Below, piece after piece: positions 35,529-46,447 of a stretch of 64,000 nt of DNA. The position numbers and the translations under genes were made by a program. Below the pieces are notes generated by a model. That model worked only from the letters and a program-made list of their open reading frames with translations, was not told where the DNA came from and did not search any database. Source of the DNA: Methylobacterium sp. J-076 (GTDB taxonomy: Bacteria > Pseudomonadota > Alphaproteobacteria > Rhizobiales > Beijerinckiaceae); the NCBI RefSeq assembly GCF_022829405.1, contig NZ_JAKSXW010000078.1, positions 1 through 64,000 of the forward strand, in the 5' to 3' direction. Each line of letters opens with the position of its first letter. Position 1 is the stretch's first letter.

Positions 35529-36686
35529 TCACCGGCCGCCGGGCGCCGGGATGGAGGCCCCCGGCGAGGGGCCCTGGGCCGTGTGTGCGACGCCGCCCGC
35601 CCCGTGCTGGATGCCCTGCCAGCCGAGCCAGCCGGTGTAGAGCCCAACGAGCACGATCAGCCCCGCCGAGGCGTAGGGGGCCCGCCGGGCGAGGCGGCCG
35701 AACCCGGACCAGCGGCCCGCGAGGTGCCGGACGCTCAGCGAAGCGATGACGCCGGCCGACACCATGGTGAGCGCCAGCCCGATGCTGAAGCACACCACCA
35801 GCACGAACCCCAGGCTGAGCTGCTTGAGCTGAATGCAGAGCAGGAGCACCGTGATCGCCGCCGGGCATGGGATCAGTCCACCGGTGAGGCCGAACATCAC
35901 GATCTGCCCGGTCGTCACCTGCCGTCCGGAAAAGCGCCGCCGGATGTCCGCGGCATGCGCCTGGGCGTGGGCGTCGTCCCCGTCGCCCGGATCCAAGGGG
36001 TCGTGCTCGTGGTGGTGGTCGTGCTCCGCGAACGCGATCTCGTGGATCTCCGTGCCCGCCGAGCCGGCGAGGTTCAGCCGTGCAATGAAGGCGTGCGGCT
36101 CGGGGATCTCGTCCGTGCTCTCCAGCCGATCGCCCCGGCGGACGAAGTGAAACCTCTGCCGCGTGCCATCCGGCCGCTCGGTTTCCAGGCCGATGCGCTC
36201 GGGCTTCGGCAGCACCCCCCGCTCCCGGCTGAGGCGCCAGCGGGGCGGCACGCCGTCCTCGAACACCTCCAGCGTGAACACGCCGTCACGGGTGGTGACG
36301 CGCCGGTCCGCATCGTGGTGGTGGTGATGGTGCCCGTGGTGTCGCTCGCGCCACGTCCGCACGAGCATCCAGAGGGCGATGCCGACGATGATGACGGCCG
36401 AGGCGAGCTGGAAGTACGGCTCGCTGGTCTCGCCCCCCCATTCCCGGCCGAGATACTGGCCGCCGAGGGCGATCACCCACACGACCGCCGTGTGCGAGAG
36501 GGTCGCCGACAGCCCCAGCAGCACGGCCTGCGTGACCGTGCCCCGCACCGCCACGATGAACGCCGCCATCATCGTCTTCGAGTGACCGGGTTCGAGCCCG
36601 TGGAGGGCCCCCAGCAGGATCGCGGTCGGCACGAACAGCCAAGCGTGCGCGGTCCCCTGCTGGAGTAGGTCGGTGAGCGGCGTCAT
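35529..36686 (-). CDS. rcnA: Nickel/cobalt efflux transporter RcnA
   Basis: A 385-aa inner-membrane exporter of the NiCoT-like RcnA family. Six helices include LHGLEPGHSKTMMAAFIVA and GGLIPCPAAITVLLLC. Two His-rich loops (HHGHHHHHHD, ~116-125, and HDHHHEHD, ~223-230) should bind metal. Between them is a beta-rich soluble insert (~130-220) present in some alphaproteobacterial members. The regulator gene rcnR lies directly upstream. Confidence 0.92.
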   Translation of the reverse strand: MTPLTDLLQQGTAHAWLFVPTAILLGALHGLEPGHSKTMMAAFIVAVRGTVTQAVLLGLSATLSHTAVVWVIALGGQYLGREWGGETSEPYFQLASAVIIVGIALWMLVRTWRERHHGHHHHHHDADRRVTTRDGVFTLEVFEDGVPPRWRLSRERGVLPKPERIGLETERPDGTRQRFHFVRRGDRLESTDEIPEPHAFIARLNLAGSAGTEIHEIAFAEHDHHHEHDPLDPGDGDDAHAQAHAADIRRRFSGRQVTTGQIVMFGLTGGLIPCPAAITVLLLCIQLKQLSLGFVLVVCFSIGLALTMVSAGVIASLSVRHLAGRWSGFGRLARRAPYASAGLIVLVGLYTGWLGWQGIQHGAGGVAHTAQGPSPGASIPAPGGR

Positions 36687-36701
36687 GGGGCAGACCCCTC
36701 G

Positions 36702-36980
36702 TCATTTGAGGTAGGTGCGAACCACCTCGATCAGCTCGGCCGCGCCGCGGGCGCGGTCCGCATCGGGCTCGGTGGCCGGGTTCACGACATGATGGCGGAT
36801 GTGGTCCTCCATCAGTTCGGCGGTCAGACCGTTGATGGCCCCACGCATCGAGGCGACGAGCATCAGCACGTCCGTGCAGCCGAGTTCGGCCTCCAGAGCG
36901 CGTTCGACCGCCTCCGCCTGACCTTTGATCCGGCGCACCCGGGCGAGCAGCTTCGCCTTGTCCTTGACCGTGTGGCCCAT
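36702..36980 (-). CDS. rcnR: RcnR/FrmR-family metal-sensing repressor
   Basis: A 92-aa all-helical repressor. It has LLARVRRIKGQAEAVERALE, then CTDVLMLVASMRGAINGLTA with the conserved Cys, and HIRHHV. The N-terminal His3 expected of RcnR is present (MGHTVKDK), which favours Ni/Co sensing over formaldehyde or copper sensing. It is followed by rcnA in the same direction. Confidence 0.92.
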   Translation of the reverse strand: MGHTVKDKAKLLARVRRIKGQAEAVERALEAELGCTDVLMLVASMRGAINGLTAELMEDHIRHHVVNPATEPDADRARGAAELIEVVRTYLK

Positions 36981-37003
36981 CAGCCGTCTCTCCGGTGCCT
37001 AGT

Positions 37004-37020
37004 ATAGGGGGGTACCCTAT
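37004..37020. promoter_or_regulatory. RcnR-type operator
   Basis: ATAGGGGGGTACCCTAT contains a G tract inside an inverted repeat (ATAGGG…CCCTAT), the form recognised by RcnR/CsoR-type repressors. It lies 24 nt upstream of the rcnR start. Confidence 0.7.
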
Positions 37021-37252
37021 TTTTGTCGAGCGCGACGTCATTCGCGACGGCAGGGTCCTATCACGAAGCAGGGGGCGCCCGGGGCCGGGCCACGCATGGG
37101 CGGGGGGAGGGGCGCGTTCACCGGCGCCGGCGACGGTCGTCGCCACAGACAGCCGCGGGCGGATCCCGGCGCGGTCCGCAGCCCCGCGAGCGACGCCCCG
37201 GCCCACGCTGAGGGGCCGGGCGCGTGGCGGGGCCGGCCTGCTGCTGGGTGTC

Positions 37253-38032
37253 CTACGCGCTCGACGGCACCCGGCGCGCGACGGCCCGGCCGGGGCCCTT
37301 GGTCCGCGAGGCCTCGTGGGCCCTGGCCCGCTTCAGCGGCGCCCGCGGGCCGGCCGCCGTGACGAGTTCCGTCACGATGCCGGCGGCGCGCAGCTGCCCG
37401 GGGCTGGGGATCCAGATGTCGGCCGGTGCAACGGTCATGATCCGGGCGACGAAGGCCCGGGGCACGCCCGCGGCCCGGTACGCCGCCCGCTCGGGCGCCG
37501 GGTCCACCGAAAGCATCCGCCCGTCCGGCGCCTCCTCGTAGGGGGCATGGAAACCGAGCTGGCCGCCGGCGGCCAGGAACCGCCGACGGCCGTGGACGAA
37601 GATGAGGGTGCAGGCGGAGATGCAGGCGTCGGACACGGAGGTGGAAAGGCGCCGGGCCGTCACGAGCCGGGCGATCGCGGATGCCTCGTCCACCAAGCCG
37701 CCGTCGCTGGAGAGATGGATCCGCGCGACCCGCGGATGCGCCTTCAGCATGGCCGCGACCCTGGCCGCGGTGCCTTCGGTGAGGTCCCCCTCCAGGAACA
37801 GGTCCCGGCCGCCGGCTCCGAGCGTCACGCGGAACGGGACCTCTCCCTCCGCCGTGGCCGGCGTCTCGGGCGCCGCCGCGGGGCCGGGGGCCGGGGAGAC
37901 GGCGGTGCGCACCGGGGGCTCGGCCCTCACGAAAGCCTTGCCGTCGGTCGGGTGCGGGGTGCCGATCGCCAGCCCGAAGGCGAGGGCCACCGGCACGGCC
38001 GGGCGAGCCCGGCCGGGATACGGGAACGGCAT
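37253..38032 (-). CDS. Periplasmic ClpP-like serine protease fold protein
   Basis: A 259-aa protein with a signal sequence (ARPAVPVALAFGLAIGTPHP) and a ClpP/crotonase-type domain: ARIHLSSDGGLVDEASAIAR, then the nucleophile-like Ser in DACISACTLIFVHG, and GGQLGFHAPY supplying a His. This pattern fits the predicted periplasmic ClpP-like family in Rhizobiales; substrates are unknown. ATG 38032 is preferred over 38122 because it puts the signal sequence at the N-terminus. Confidence 0.78.
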   Translation of the reverse strand: MPFPYPGRARPAVPVALAFGLAIGTPHPTDGKAFVRAEPPVRTAVSPAPGPAAAPETPATAEGEVPFRVTLGAGGRDLFLEGDLTEGTAARVAAMLKAHPRVARIHLSSDGGLVDEASAIARLVTARRLSTSVSDACISACTLIFVHGRRRFLAAGGQLGFHAPYEEAPDGRMLSVDPAPERAAYRAAGVPRAFVARIMTVAPADIWIPSPGQLRAAGIVTELVTAAGPRAPLKRARAHEASRTKGPGRAVARRVPSSA

Positions 38033-38661
38033 GGCGCGGTGTTCCCTCAGCGGAGGCCGGACTGGGTTGCGGCGGCCGGCCGGCCCACGGGCCGCCGTCG
38101 GTGGCGCCCGCGAGGGCGGCACTTGCGCAGGACGGGGAGGGGCGGAGGGTGCGGGGAAGGGGAGGCGCCCGGCGTCCCGGCGCGGCCAGGCGGCGGAACC
38201 GCGATCCCCTCGGCGCTCAGGTCGGTGACTGTCTCATGCGCGGGCATGGGGGCCTATCTCGTGTTCGCGATGTCTCGAATGCGTCGTCTCCAGTGTCTTG
38301 GGTGCGTTGTGGCGACACGAATGCCTGGAAGAATCATCGGTCAGCACGGTCATCGCCTATCCATCCCGTCATGGACTCGCCGATCCACAGATCGACGATG
38401 TAAATGTACGGGGGGGTGGCGGAAAAGTGCTGCCAAATTTCCCGCGGCGTGGGTTGAAGTTCGTTTCCGCCCGGGGCGAAACGAAGGAGATGCAGGTTCC
38501 CCACCGGCCGTGGCGCCGGGCGGTGGCGGCGGCCGACGACGCCCGAACGGGGCCGGTCCGGCCCATCGCGGCGGGGGAGCCCGCGCGTCGAATTGTTTGT
38601 GACCGCCCCTGCAACTTGGCCTTACGCCAGCCGTTGAACGCCTCAGACAACGAGGACTCGC
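38033..38661. other. Long intergenic region before the catalase gene
   Basis: These ~630 bases separate the divergent ClpP-like and catalase genes. No gene is convincing. The part at 38360-38420 is less G+C rich and may hold a promoter. I do not recognise an OxyR or RpoN-type site with confidence. Confidence 0.4.
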
Positions 38662-40749
<2,088 letters not shown>

Positions 40750-40801
40750 CCGCCAGGACACGGCACGAAGGCCCCGCACCGGTATTCCGGGGGGGCGCAC
40801 G

Positions 40802-40838
40802 GGGCCGGGCGAGGGGGCATCCCTCGCCCGGCCCTTTT
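40802..40838 (+). terminator. Rho-independent terminator of katE
   Basis: A perfect 14-bp stem GGGCCGGGCGAGGG/CCCTCGCCCGGCCC with loop GGCAT, followed by TTTT. Confidence 0.9.
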
Positions 40839-41006
40839 ATCGTCGGCGGGCTGGGCGAGCGGCCCGCCGCGCCGGAGGGCTTGCCGCGGACGGGGGGAGC
40901 CATCCCCCAAGGCGAGACCGGTGGAACCCGGCGATGTTTGCCGCGCTGACGGTCGGACGCTCCGCCGCGATGGAGGCGCCCCGCTCCCCACCGCCGAGAT
41001 CACCCG

Positions 41007-41870
41007 ATGCCGCTTCCCTCCGATCCCGTATGGCTCATCACCGGTTGCTCGACCGGCTTCGGTCGTGAGCTCGCGCGGGCCGTCCTGGCCCGAGGCTGGC
41101 GCGCCATCGTCACCGCCCGGGATCCGGGCAAGGTGGCCGACATCGTGGAGGGGCACGCGGAGCGCGCCCTCGCCATCGGCCTCGACGTGAACGATCCCGC
41201 CGAGGTGGCCGCGGCCATCCAGACCGCCGAAGGGCGGTTCGGGCGCATCGACGTCCTCGTCAACAACGCGGGGTACGGCTACCTCGCGGCGATCGAGGAG
41301 GGCGAGGACGGGCCGGTGCGCGCCCTGTTCGAGACGAACGTGTTCGGCCTCGTGGCCATGACGAAGGCGGTGCTTCCGGGGATGCGCGCGCGGCGCGCCG
41401 GGCATGTCGTCAACGTCTCGTCGGTCGGCGGGCTCGTGGGCTTCGCGGCCACGGGATACTACCATGCCACCAAGTTCGCCGTGGAGGGGCTTTCCGCCTC
41501 CCTCGCGATCGAATGCGAGCCGCTCGGCATCGGCGTGACCGCCGTCGAGCCCGGCCCGTTCCGCACCGATTGGGCGGGCCGCTCGATCCAGCAATCGCAG
41601 ATCCGCATCGCCGACTACGAGGCCACCGCCGGCGCCCGCCGCAGGCAGACCGAGGAGCGCAGCGGCAACCAGCCGGGGGACCCGGTCCGGGCGGCCGAAG
41701 CGATCATCGCCGCGGTGACGGCCGCAACGCCGCCGCGCCATCTCCTACTGGGCAAGCCGGCCCTCGATCTCGCCCGGCAGAACCTCGACACGCTGCGGAG
41801 CGAATTCGACACCTGGGAGGCGACCACCCTGGGCGCGGACTTCCCGCAGCCGGGGCCCTCGGCCACCTGA
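41007..41870 (+). CDS. Short-chain dehydrogenase/reductase
   Basis: A 287-aa classical SDR. The nucleotide-binding motif is TGCSTGFG, then the NNAG motif (VLVNNAGYGYL) and the active-site Ser and YxxxK (VNVSSVGGL, GYYHATKFA). The C-terminal extension with RAAEAIIAAV is typical of oxidoreductases annotated as retinol-type SDRs. Substrate unknown. An aldo/keto reductase gene follows by 36 nt. Confidence 0.92.
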   Translation: MPLPSDPVWLITGCSTGFGRELARAVLARGWRAIVTARDPGKVADIVEGHAERALAIGLDVNDPAEVAAAIQTAEGRFGRIDVLVNNAGYGYLAAIEEGEDGPVRALFETNVFGLVAMTKAVLPGMRARRAGHVVNVSSVGGLVGFAATGYYHATKFAVEGLSASLAIECEPLGIGVTAVEPGPFRTDWAGRSIQQSQIRIADYEATAGARRRQTEERSGNQPGDPVRAAEAIIAAVTAATPPRHLLLGKPALDLARQNLDTLRSEFDTWEATTLGADFPQPGPSAT

Positions 41871-41906
41871 GCCGGACATTCGGACAGCCCCAGACGGGAG
41901 TCGACC

Positions 41907-42886
41907 ATGGATTACGTGAAGTTCGGCCGGACGGGACTGAAGGTCTCGCGGCTCTGCCTCGGCTGCATGACCTACGGCGACCCGGCGCGGGGCAGCCATG
42001 GCTGGACGCTCGACGAGGAGCGCGGCCGGCCGTTGATCCGTCAGGCCCTCGAGGCCGGGATCAACTTCCTGGACACGGCCAACGTCTACTCGGACGGCAC
42101 ATCCGAGGAGATCGTCGGGCGCGCCATCAGGGATTTCGCCCGGCGTGACGAGGTCGTCCTGGCGACGAAGGTGTTCAACCGCATGGGTCCGGGCCCGAAC
42201 GCCGCCGGCCTCTCCCGCAAGGCCATCATGGCGGAGATCGACGCCAGCCTGCGCCGGCTCGGGACCGACTATGTCGACCCTACCAGATCCACCGCTACGA
42301 TTACGACACGCCCATGGAGGAGATGCTGGAGGCGCTCCACGACGTCGTGAAGGCCGGCAAGGCCCGGTACATCGGCGCGTCGTCCATGGAGGCGTGGCGG
42401 TTCGCGAAGGCGATCTACACCGCGCGCCGGCATGGCTGGACCGAGTTCAGCAGCATGCAGAACCACCTGAACCTCCTCTACCGGGAGGAGGAGCGCGAGA
42501 TGTTGCCCCTGTGCGCGGAGGAGGCCATCGCCGTCATCCCCTGGAGCCCGCTGGCCCGGGGCCGCCTGACGCGGGGCTGGGACGAGAGCAGCGAGCGGCA
42601 GCGGGCGGACGAGTTCGGCAGCACCCTCTACCGGCAGGCCGAGGATGCGGATCGGCGGATCGTCGATGCGGTCGGCACCATCGCCGCGGCACGCGGCGTC
42701 CCCCGCGCCCAGGTCGCCCTGGCCTGGATCGCCCAGAAGAGCGAGGTCACCGCGCCGATCATCGGCGCCTCGAAGCCGAACCACCTCACCGACGCGGTGG
42801 CGGCCCTATCGCTCGACCTGTCGGCCGACGAGATCGCCGCCCTCGAAGCGCCCTACATTCCCCACCGGGTCATCGGCTACGTGTAG
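41907..42886 (+). pseudogene. Aldo/keto reductase with a single frameshift
   Basis: Codons from 41907 encode an AKR N-terminus (MDYVKFGRTGLKVSRLCLG, TANVYSDGTSEEIVGRAI, catalytic Asp and Tyr in LDTANVYSDG, Lys in LATKVFN). Near 42279 the frame breaks: after GTDYVD the sequence reads CCTACCAGATCC where CTCTACCAGATCC is expected. One missing base would restore LYQIHRYDYD. The second frame continues to 42886 (EEMLEALHDVVKAGKARYIG, VALAWIAQKSEVTAPIIGAS). Either a genuine pseudogene or an assembly error; length would otherwise be normal (~326 aa). Confidence 0.88.
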
Positions 42887-42901
42887 CCGTCGGCGCCGCC
42901 C

Positions 42902-43174
42902 TCACACCGGCAGCGGTCTCGCCTGGAGGAGGGCGGCCCGCACGAAGGGGCGCTTCAGCCCCGTACCGACATTGGGGCGGCCGACGAACTCCTGGGCGCC
43001 GGGGTGGCTGCGCACCGCCTTGACGAGGTTGAGCCGGTAGCCCCCCTGGAAGTGGAACACGCTGGGGGTGGAGCCGGAGAGGAAAGCCTCGACCGCCGTA
43101 TCCACCTCGTCTTCCGAGATGAGGTTCCGGTCGCACAACGTCCCGATGGTCTGGAAATCTGTCATCGGGGGCAT
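42902..43174 (-). CDS. Hypothetical protein
   Basis: A 90-aa small soluble protein (DFQTIGTLCDRNLISEDEVD, then HFQGGYRLNLVKAVRSHPGA). Unknown family. GAGG lies 8 nt before ATG 43174. It is divergent from the secreted protein gene at 43377 and converges on the aldo/keto reductase pseudogene. Confidence 0.65.
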   Translation of the reverse strand: MPPMTDFQTIGTLCDRNLISEDEVDTAVEAFLSGSTPSVFHFQGGYRLNLVKAVRSHPGAQEFVGRPNVGTGLKRPFVRAALLQARPLPV

Positions 43175-43238
43175 GTAGGGCGCCTCAGGGCGACAGGGGA
43201 TCCGGCAGGCATTTCTATTCGCACGACCCCGTGCTAGT

Positions 43239-43257
43239 CATGCTGCAGTGCAGCATG
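43239..43257. promoter_or_regulatory. Perfect 19-nt palindrome in a divergent promoter region
   Basis: CATGCTGCA-G-TGCAGCATG lies between the minus-strand gene starting at 43174 and the plus-strand gene starting at 43377. A perfect 9+1+9 palindrome in such a place is a good operator candidate. It loosely resembles TGC-rich PhaR-type sites, but the regulator is unknown. Confidence 0.55.
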
Positions 43258-43376
43258 AGCCGTGGCCCGTTTCGAGCCGGATGCGCGCTCCCGGGGCGGA
43301 TCGCGATTCTCCTCAGGCACGACGATCGACCGCGCGACGCGCGGTCCGATGCCCGTCCCGCCGGAAGGATTGTCCC

Positions 43377-43736
43377 ATGCGCCTCGTCCCGACTCTCGTC
43401 GCCTCCGTCATCGCCCTCTGTCCCGCCTGCGGTTTCGCGTGGGCCACGCCCTGCGCGGAGCAGATCGACACGATCCAGCGGCGCCTCGACAGTGCCGGCG
43501 CGGTCCAGGTCACCGGCCTGCAGCCCGGCCATCCGGTCCGGCTCGGCTCGCCGCGGGGGCTGGCGGCGGCTCCGTCCGGGGTCCCCAGCGATGCCGCCAT
43601 GATCCCGACATCGGACCATATCGCCGAAGCCCGCGGCCTCATCCGGCGCGCGGTCAACGAGGATCACCGCGGCGACCAGCGCGCCTGCGAGAACACGATG
43701 ACCGATGCCAAGGGGATGATCGGCGCCCTCCCGTAG
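43377..43736 (+). CDS. Small periplasmic protein
   Basis: A 119-aa protein with a signal peptide (RLVPTLVASVIALCPACGFA). Mature part: CAEQIDTIQRRLDSAGAVQV, a Pro/Gly/Ser linker and a helix with HIAEARGLIRRAVNEDHRGD and CENTM. Two Cys remain after cleavage and may pair. Function unknown. ATG 43377 with GGAAGGA upstream is preferred over 43248. Confidence 0.75.
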   Translation: MRLVPTLVASVIALCPACGFAWATPCAEQIDTIQRRLDSAGAVQVTGLQPGHPVRLGSPRGLAAAPSGVPSDAAMIPTSDHIAEARGLIRRAVNEDHRGDQRACENTMTDAKGMIGALP

Positions 43737-43762
43737 GCCGCGCCGGGCTTCCGCCGGGGGCG

Positions 43763-43831
43763 TCTAGACCTTTGTCTTTCCCACATTTTCTCGCGCCGAA
43801 CCGGCATCCCCTTCGGCGGAAAATGCTCTAG
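43763..43831. repeat. TCTAG-bounded intergenic repeat, copy 1
   Basis: This 69-bp unit starts TCTAGACCTTTGTCTTT and ends AAAATGCTCTAG. Its centre is CGCCGAA-N10-TTCGGCG. It matches 49626-49697 over nearly its whole length. Its right end supplies the TAG stop of the minus-strand PAS gene (43828-43830). Confidence 0.85.
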
Positions 43832-44448
43832 TTGATCAGGTTCTTCCACCTCTTCGTGTCCGTCTGCTGCTGCGTGGCGAGCTTGCGGCCGATGGCCCAG
43901 AGGAGGGTGTCGATCGCCTGACGCAGGATCGATCCCTTCGCTTCGCCCAGTTCCTCGATCTCGTTGTGGACCTCGATGGCGAAGCCCGCGAGGCGTTCGA
44001 GGGAGGGCCCCGTATCCTCCGGCTTCACGAAGAAGGCGCGGTCCTCGACCTGTCCGTCCGACTTGCTGTCGGTGATGTCGATGACGATGCCCCGACCGAT
44101 GATGCCCCCGGCATGGGAGTCCCACTCGAAGCGCCCGCGCGCCAGCACCCAGCGGATGTCACGGGGTGTGGGACATGTGCGGTACTCGATCACGAACAGG
44201 CCGCCTCGTTGGCGCACGCAGGCGATCTTCTCCTCGAAATCCGGCAGATCTTCCGGATGGATGTGCTTGGTGAACGCGACGAGGGGGAGCCCTTCGGCGG
44301 CCTCGTCTGCATTCACACCGAATACGGCCGCGGTGATGGCATCGGCAACTGTCCGGTCGCAGGTCGTATCCGTTTCCCAGGTCCCGACTTGCGATGCGGT
44401 CAACGCACTTGGCACGAACGCCAGTACCGGTTGAGTTCCCCGCGACAT
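43828..44448 (-). CDS. Stand-alone PAS-domain protein 1
   Basis: A 206-aa protein made of one PAS fold and a helical tail, with no kinase, cyclase or DNA-binding output. The PAS part runs from ASQVGTWETDTTCDRTVADA through HIHPEDLPDFEEKIACVRQR and FVIEYRTCPTPRDIRWVLAR to IGRGIVIDITD. The C-terminal helices (FAIEVHNEIEELGEAKGSIL) may bind a partner. It is divergent from a small HTH-less XRE-like gene, an arrangement repeated at 58352-59334. Its stop lies in a repeat. Confidence 0.8.
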   Translation of the reverse strand: MSRGTQPVLAFVPSALTASQVGTWETDTTCDRTVADAITAAVFGVNADEAAEGLPLVAFTKHIHPEDLPDFEEKIACVRQRGGLFVIEYRTCPTPRDIRWVLARGRFEWDSHAGGIIGRGIVIDITDSKSDGQVEDRAFFVKPEDTGPSLERLAGFAIEVHNEIEELGEAKGSILRQAIDTLLWAIGRKLATQQQTDTKRWKNLIN

Positions 44449-44574
44449 GATTCAGCCCTAGTCGCCGTCAAAACCGATATGCTCTACCGTGGAACGGACC
44501 AGATAGTTCCAGAGGGGCAATCCGGGAACCGGACATCGCCAGAATGAATTCATTTTGCTGAACCAGGCTTCGGG

Positions 44575-44934
44575 GTGGATCTGATCTTGGGACAATCCAC
44601 TCGACCCTTCGGTCCGCCCGGTGCGGGCGCCAACGACCGGCTGCTGCAGCGGATCGCGGCGGCGCTCGGCGTGCCCGTCGATGCCCTCTTCGTGCCGCCC
44701 GACCAGCTCCTGTTCCACACGGGCCCCGACGGGACGCAGTGGCTCCTGGGGAATGCCGCCCCGGGCTCACCGACCGGGTGCTGCGTGTGCGTCCACGCTC
44801 CGGAGCGCATTCCGGCGGAGGAGGACGTGGCGACCTTCCTGGTGCAGAACCTCGACAGCCCGCAGGGCCAGGCCCTGGCCGCCCTCATCGACCGCGTGCT
44901 GACGATGCACCTCGGCCTGGGCATGCGCGTCTAG
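44575..44934 (+). CDS. Small protein resembling an XRE-regulator tail without HTH
   Basis: A 119-aa protein with a segment LLQRIAAALGVPVDALFVPP. This is the phrase that normally follows the DNA-binding domain in XRE regulators (L..IA.ALGVP...LF). No helix-turn-helix precedes it. A Cys-Cys-x-Cys and a C-terminal helix follow (DSPQGQALAALIDRVLTMHL). It is divergent from PAS gene 1. The start is GTG 44575. Its TAG stop (44932-44934) lies at the edge of a repeat. Confidence 0.65.
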   Translation: MDLILGQSTRPFGPPGAGANDRLLQRIAAALGVPVDALFVPPDQLLFHTGPDGTQWLLGNAAPGSPTGCCVCVHAPERIPAEEDVATFLVQNLDSPQGQALAALIDRVLTMHLGLGMRV

Positions 44935-44984
44935 TGCATCGATCCAGACGAAGGCGTCAGCCGTGTCTGGAAAAATCGATGCAA
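44931..44984. repeat. Hairpin repeat beginning with CTAG
   Basis: CTAGTGCATCGATCCAGAC at the left pairs with GTCTGGAAAAATCGATGCA at the right (outer TGCATCGAT/ATCGATGCA, inner CCAGAC/GTCTGG). It looks like a dispersed intergenic element. Its first bases provide the TAG stop codon of the preceding gene. Confidence 0.75.
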
Positions 44985-45036
44985 AAACATGAAGTTAGAG
45001 CAGAGACGCATGAACGGAGTGAGTGCGTCGCTGCCC

Positions 45037-45157
45037 TAGGGCGTTTGCCGCGGGCCTTGGATCGGGTGTTCCCACGGCTCCGGGCCGGCCCCCTCCCCAC
45101 GAGGGGGGGGGAGCGCGCGGCGAGCCCCGCGATCCGGGGTTTCGGGAAGACGCCCTA
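45037..45157. repeat. G+C-rich repeat with inverted ends TAGGGCGT/ACGCCCTA
   Basis: This 121-bp element begins TAGGGCGTTTGCCG and ends CGGGAAGACGCCCTA, so its ends are inverted copies. The middle is G+C rich with a run of nine G. Its right end supplies the TAG stop of the minus-strand gene at 45155. No gene lies in 44935-45154. Confidence 0.65.
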
Positions 45158-45418
45158 ACCCTTCAGGTGCTGTCGCACCCAGCGCGTCGCGTCCTCGAGG
45201 GTATCGAAGGCCGGCGGACGGACGCCCGCGAGCCGGCCCAGCCCCACCTCCAGGAACCACGCGCCACACCGGGCGTGCTCCGGGACCTCCAGGCGGACCA
45301 GGATGGCCACGAGCTTCCCGTTGGCCAGCACCAGCATGCCGGTGCGATCCAGGCTCGCCGTATCGACGGCGATGGGCTGAAGGACGACCAGGGTCTCGAC
45401 GTTGTCCTGGCCCCCCAC
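45155..45418 (-). CDS. Crp-linked ~90-aa protein, copy 1
   Basis: An 87-aa protein starting at GTG 45418, three nt after the stop of the Crp/Fnr gene upstream. It has QDNVETLVVLQPIAVDTASL, GMLVLANGKLVAILVRLE and TLEDATRWVRQHL, consistent with a small alpha/beta domain. A homologue in the same position follows the Crp gene at 52203-52967. Family and function are not recognised; a role with the regulator is an inference from the repeated linkage. Its stop is provided by a repeat. Confidence 0.75.
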   Translation of the reverse strand: MGGQDNVETLVVLQPIAVDTASLDRTGMLVLANGKLVAILVRLEVPEHARCGAWFLEVGLGRLAGVRPPAFDTLEDATRWVRQHLKG

Positions 45419-45421
45419 CCG

Positions 45422-46186
45422 CTACCCCTCTTGGACGTCGCTCAGCCACGGCACCTGCCGCCGGCCACTCCAACGCGTGTTCCTGAGGTGGAGGTAGTTG
45501 GGATTGAACCCGCAGTAAGCCTTCAGCTGCTCCACGTCCAGAATCGTCAGGACGCGGTGCTTCAGCGTGATGAGTTCGAGCCGGCGCAGCTCCCTCAGCG
45601 TGCGGCTGATCTGCACGTCCGACAGGCCCATCGTGTCGGCGATGTCGGTCTGGGTGAACGGGAAGGCGTAGCTGTTCTCGGTGACGCGCCCCACGGTCTC
45701 CAGGCGCAGCAGCAGCTCGCAGAAGAGATGTGCGATCCGCTGGTCGGCCTGGCGGCTGCCGATGTTGACCAGCCATTCGCGCAGCACCGCCTCATCGACC
45801 AGGGCACACCACAGGAGCGCCCGCGTCACCAGCGGATACTGGGCCATGAGCTCGTCGATGGCCTGCCGGGGGATCCCCACCACCTGACAGGGGGAGATGG
45901 TGCCGATGTTGTGGTCCATCTGGTCGAGGATGAAGACGTTCAGGTCGCAGAAGTCGCCCGGCACGAAGAACGCCATGATCTGGCGCTGGCCGTCCGGCAG
46001 GATCTTGTAGCGGCAGGCATAGCCGTCGAGGATAAGATGCACATTCTCGGGGGTGTCGCCTTCCCGGATTAGGTCCGTCCGGGCTCCCACCTGCCGCGTC
46101 CGGGGAGCGAACGCCCGCAACGCCGCGCGGTCCGCGGCCGTGAACGTCTCGAAGTTTTCAAGCTTGCGGATCAAGGCATCTTGCAT
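45422..46186 (-). CDS. Crp/Fnr-family regulator A
   Basis: A 254-aa regulator. The sensory beta-roll spans ~20-130 (LIREGDTPENVHLILDGYAC, QIMAFFVPGDFCDLNVFILD), followed by a dimer helix and HTH (FTQTDIADTMGLSDVQISRT, LRELRRLELITLK). It lacks the N-terminal Cys cluster of FNR. The C-terminal extension DVEQLKAYCGFNPNYLHL is shared with its paralogues here. ATG 46186 matches the start of the closest paralogue at 52967, which is ~80% identical by eye. Confidence 0.92.
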   Translation of the reverse strand: MQDALIRKLENFETFTAADRAALRAFAPRTRQVGARTDLIREGDTPENVHLILDGYACRYKILPDGQRQIMAFFVPGDFCDLNVFILDQMDHNIGTISPCQVVGIPRQAIDELMAQYPLVTRALLWCALVDEAVLREWLVNIGSRQADQRIAHLFCELLLRLETVGRVTENSYAFPFTQTDIADTMGLSDVQISRTLRELRRLELITLKHRVLTILDVEQLKAYCGFNPNYLHLRNTRWSGRRQVPWLSDVQEG

Positions 46187-46447
46187 CGGACCACGGCGGC
46201 AACGAACGATCCGCCACCCTATGTCCAGTGTGGGACAAGAAACCCTGTCATAGGACGGACATTGGCAGGTATCTGCAGCTAAGATATCGCAACCGTTATA
46301 ACAATCTTTCCGCTGAAAGAGAAACGAAGCCTCTGAGGACACGATCGGGTGAGCGACCAGATCTGCCGATAGCTTGAGCGGCCGGTCGCAATGGGGGTGA
46401 GTCGCGGCCGGTGCGTGTCGCCCGCGGGGGCTCCAAGACGACGACGG

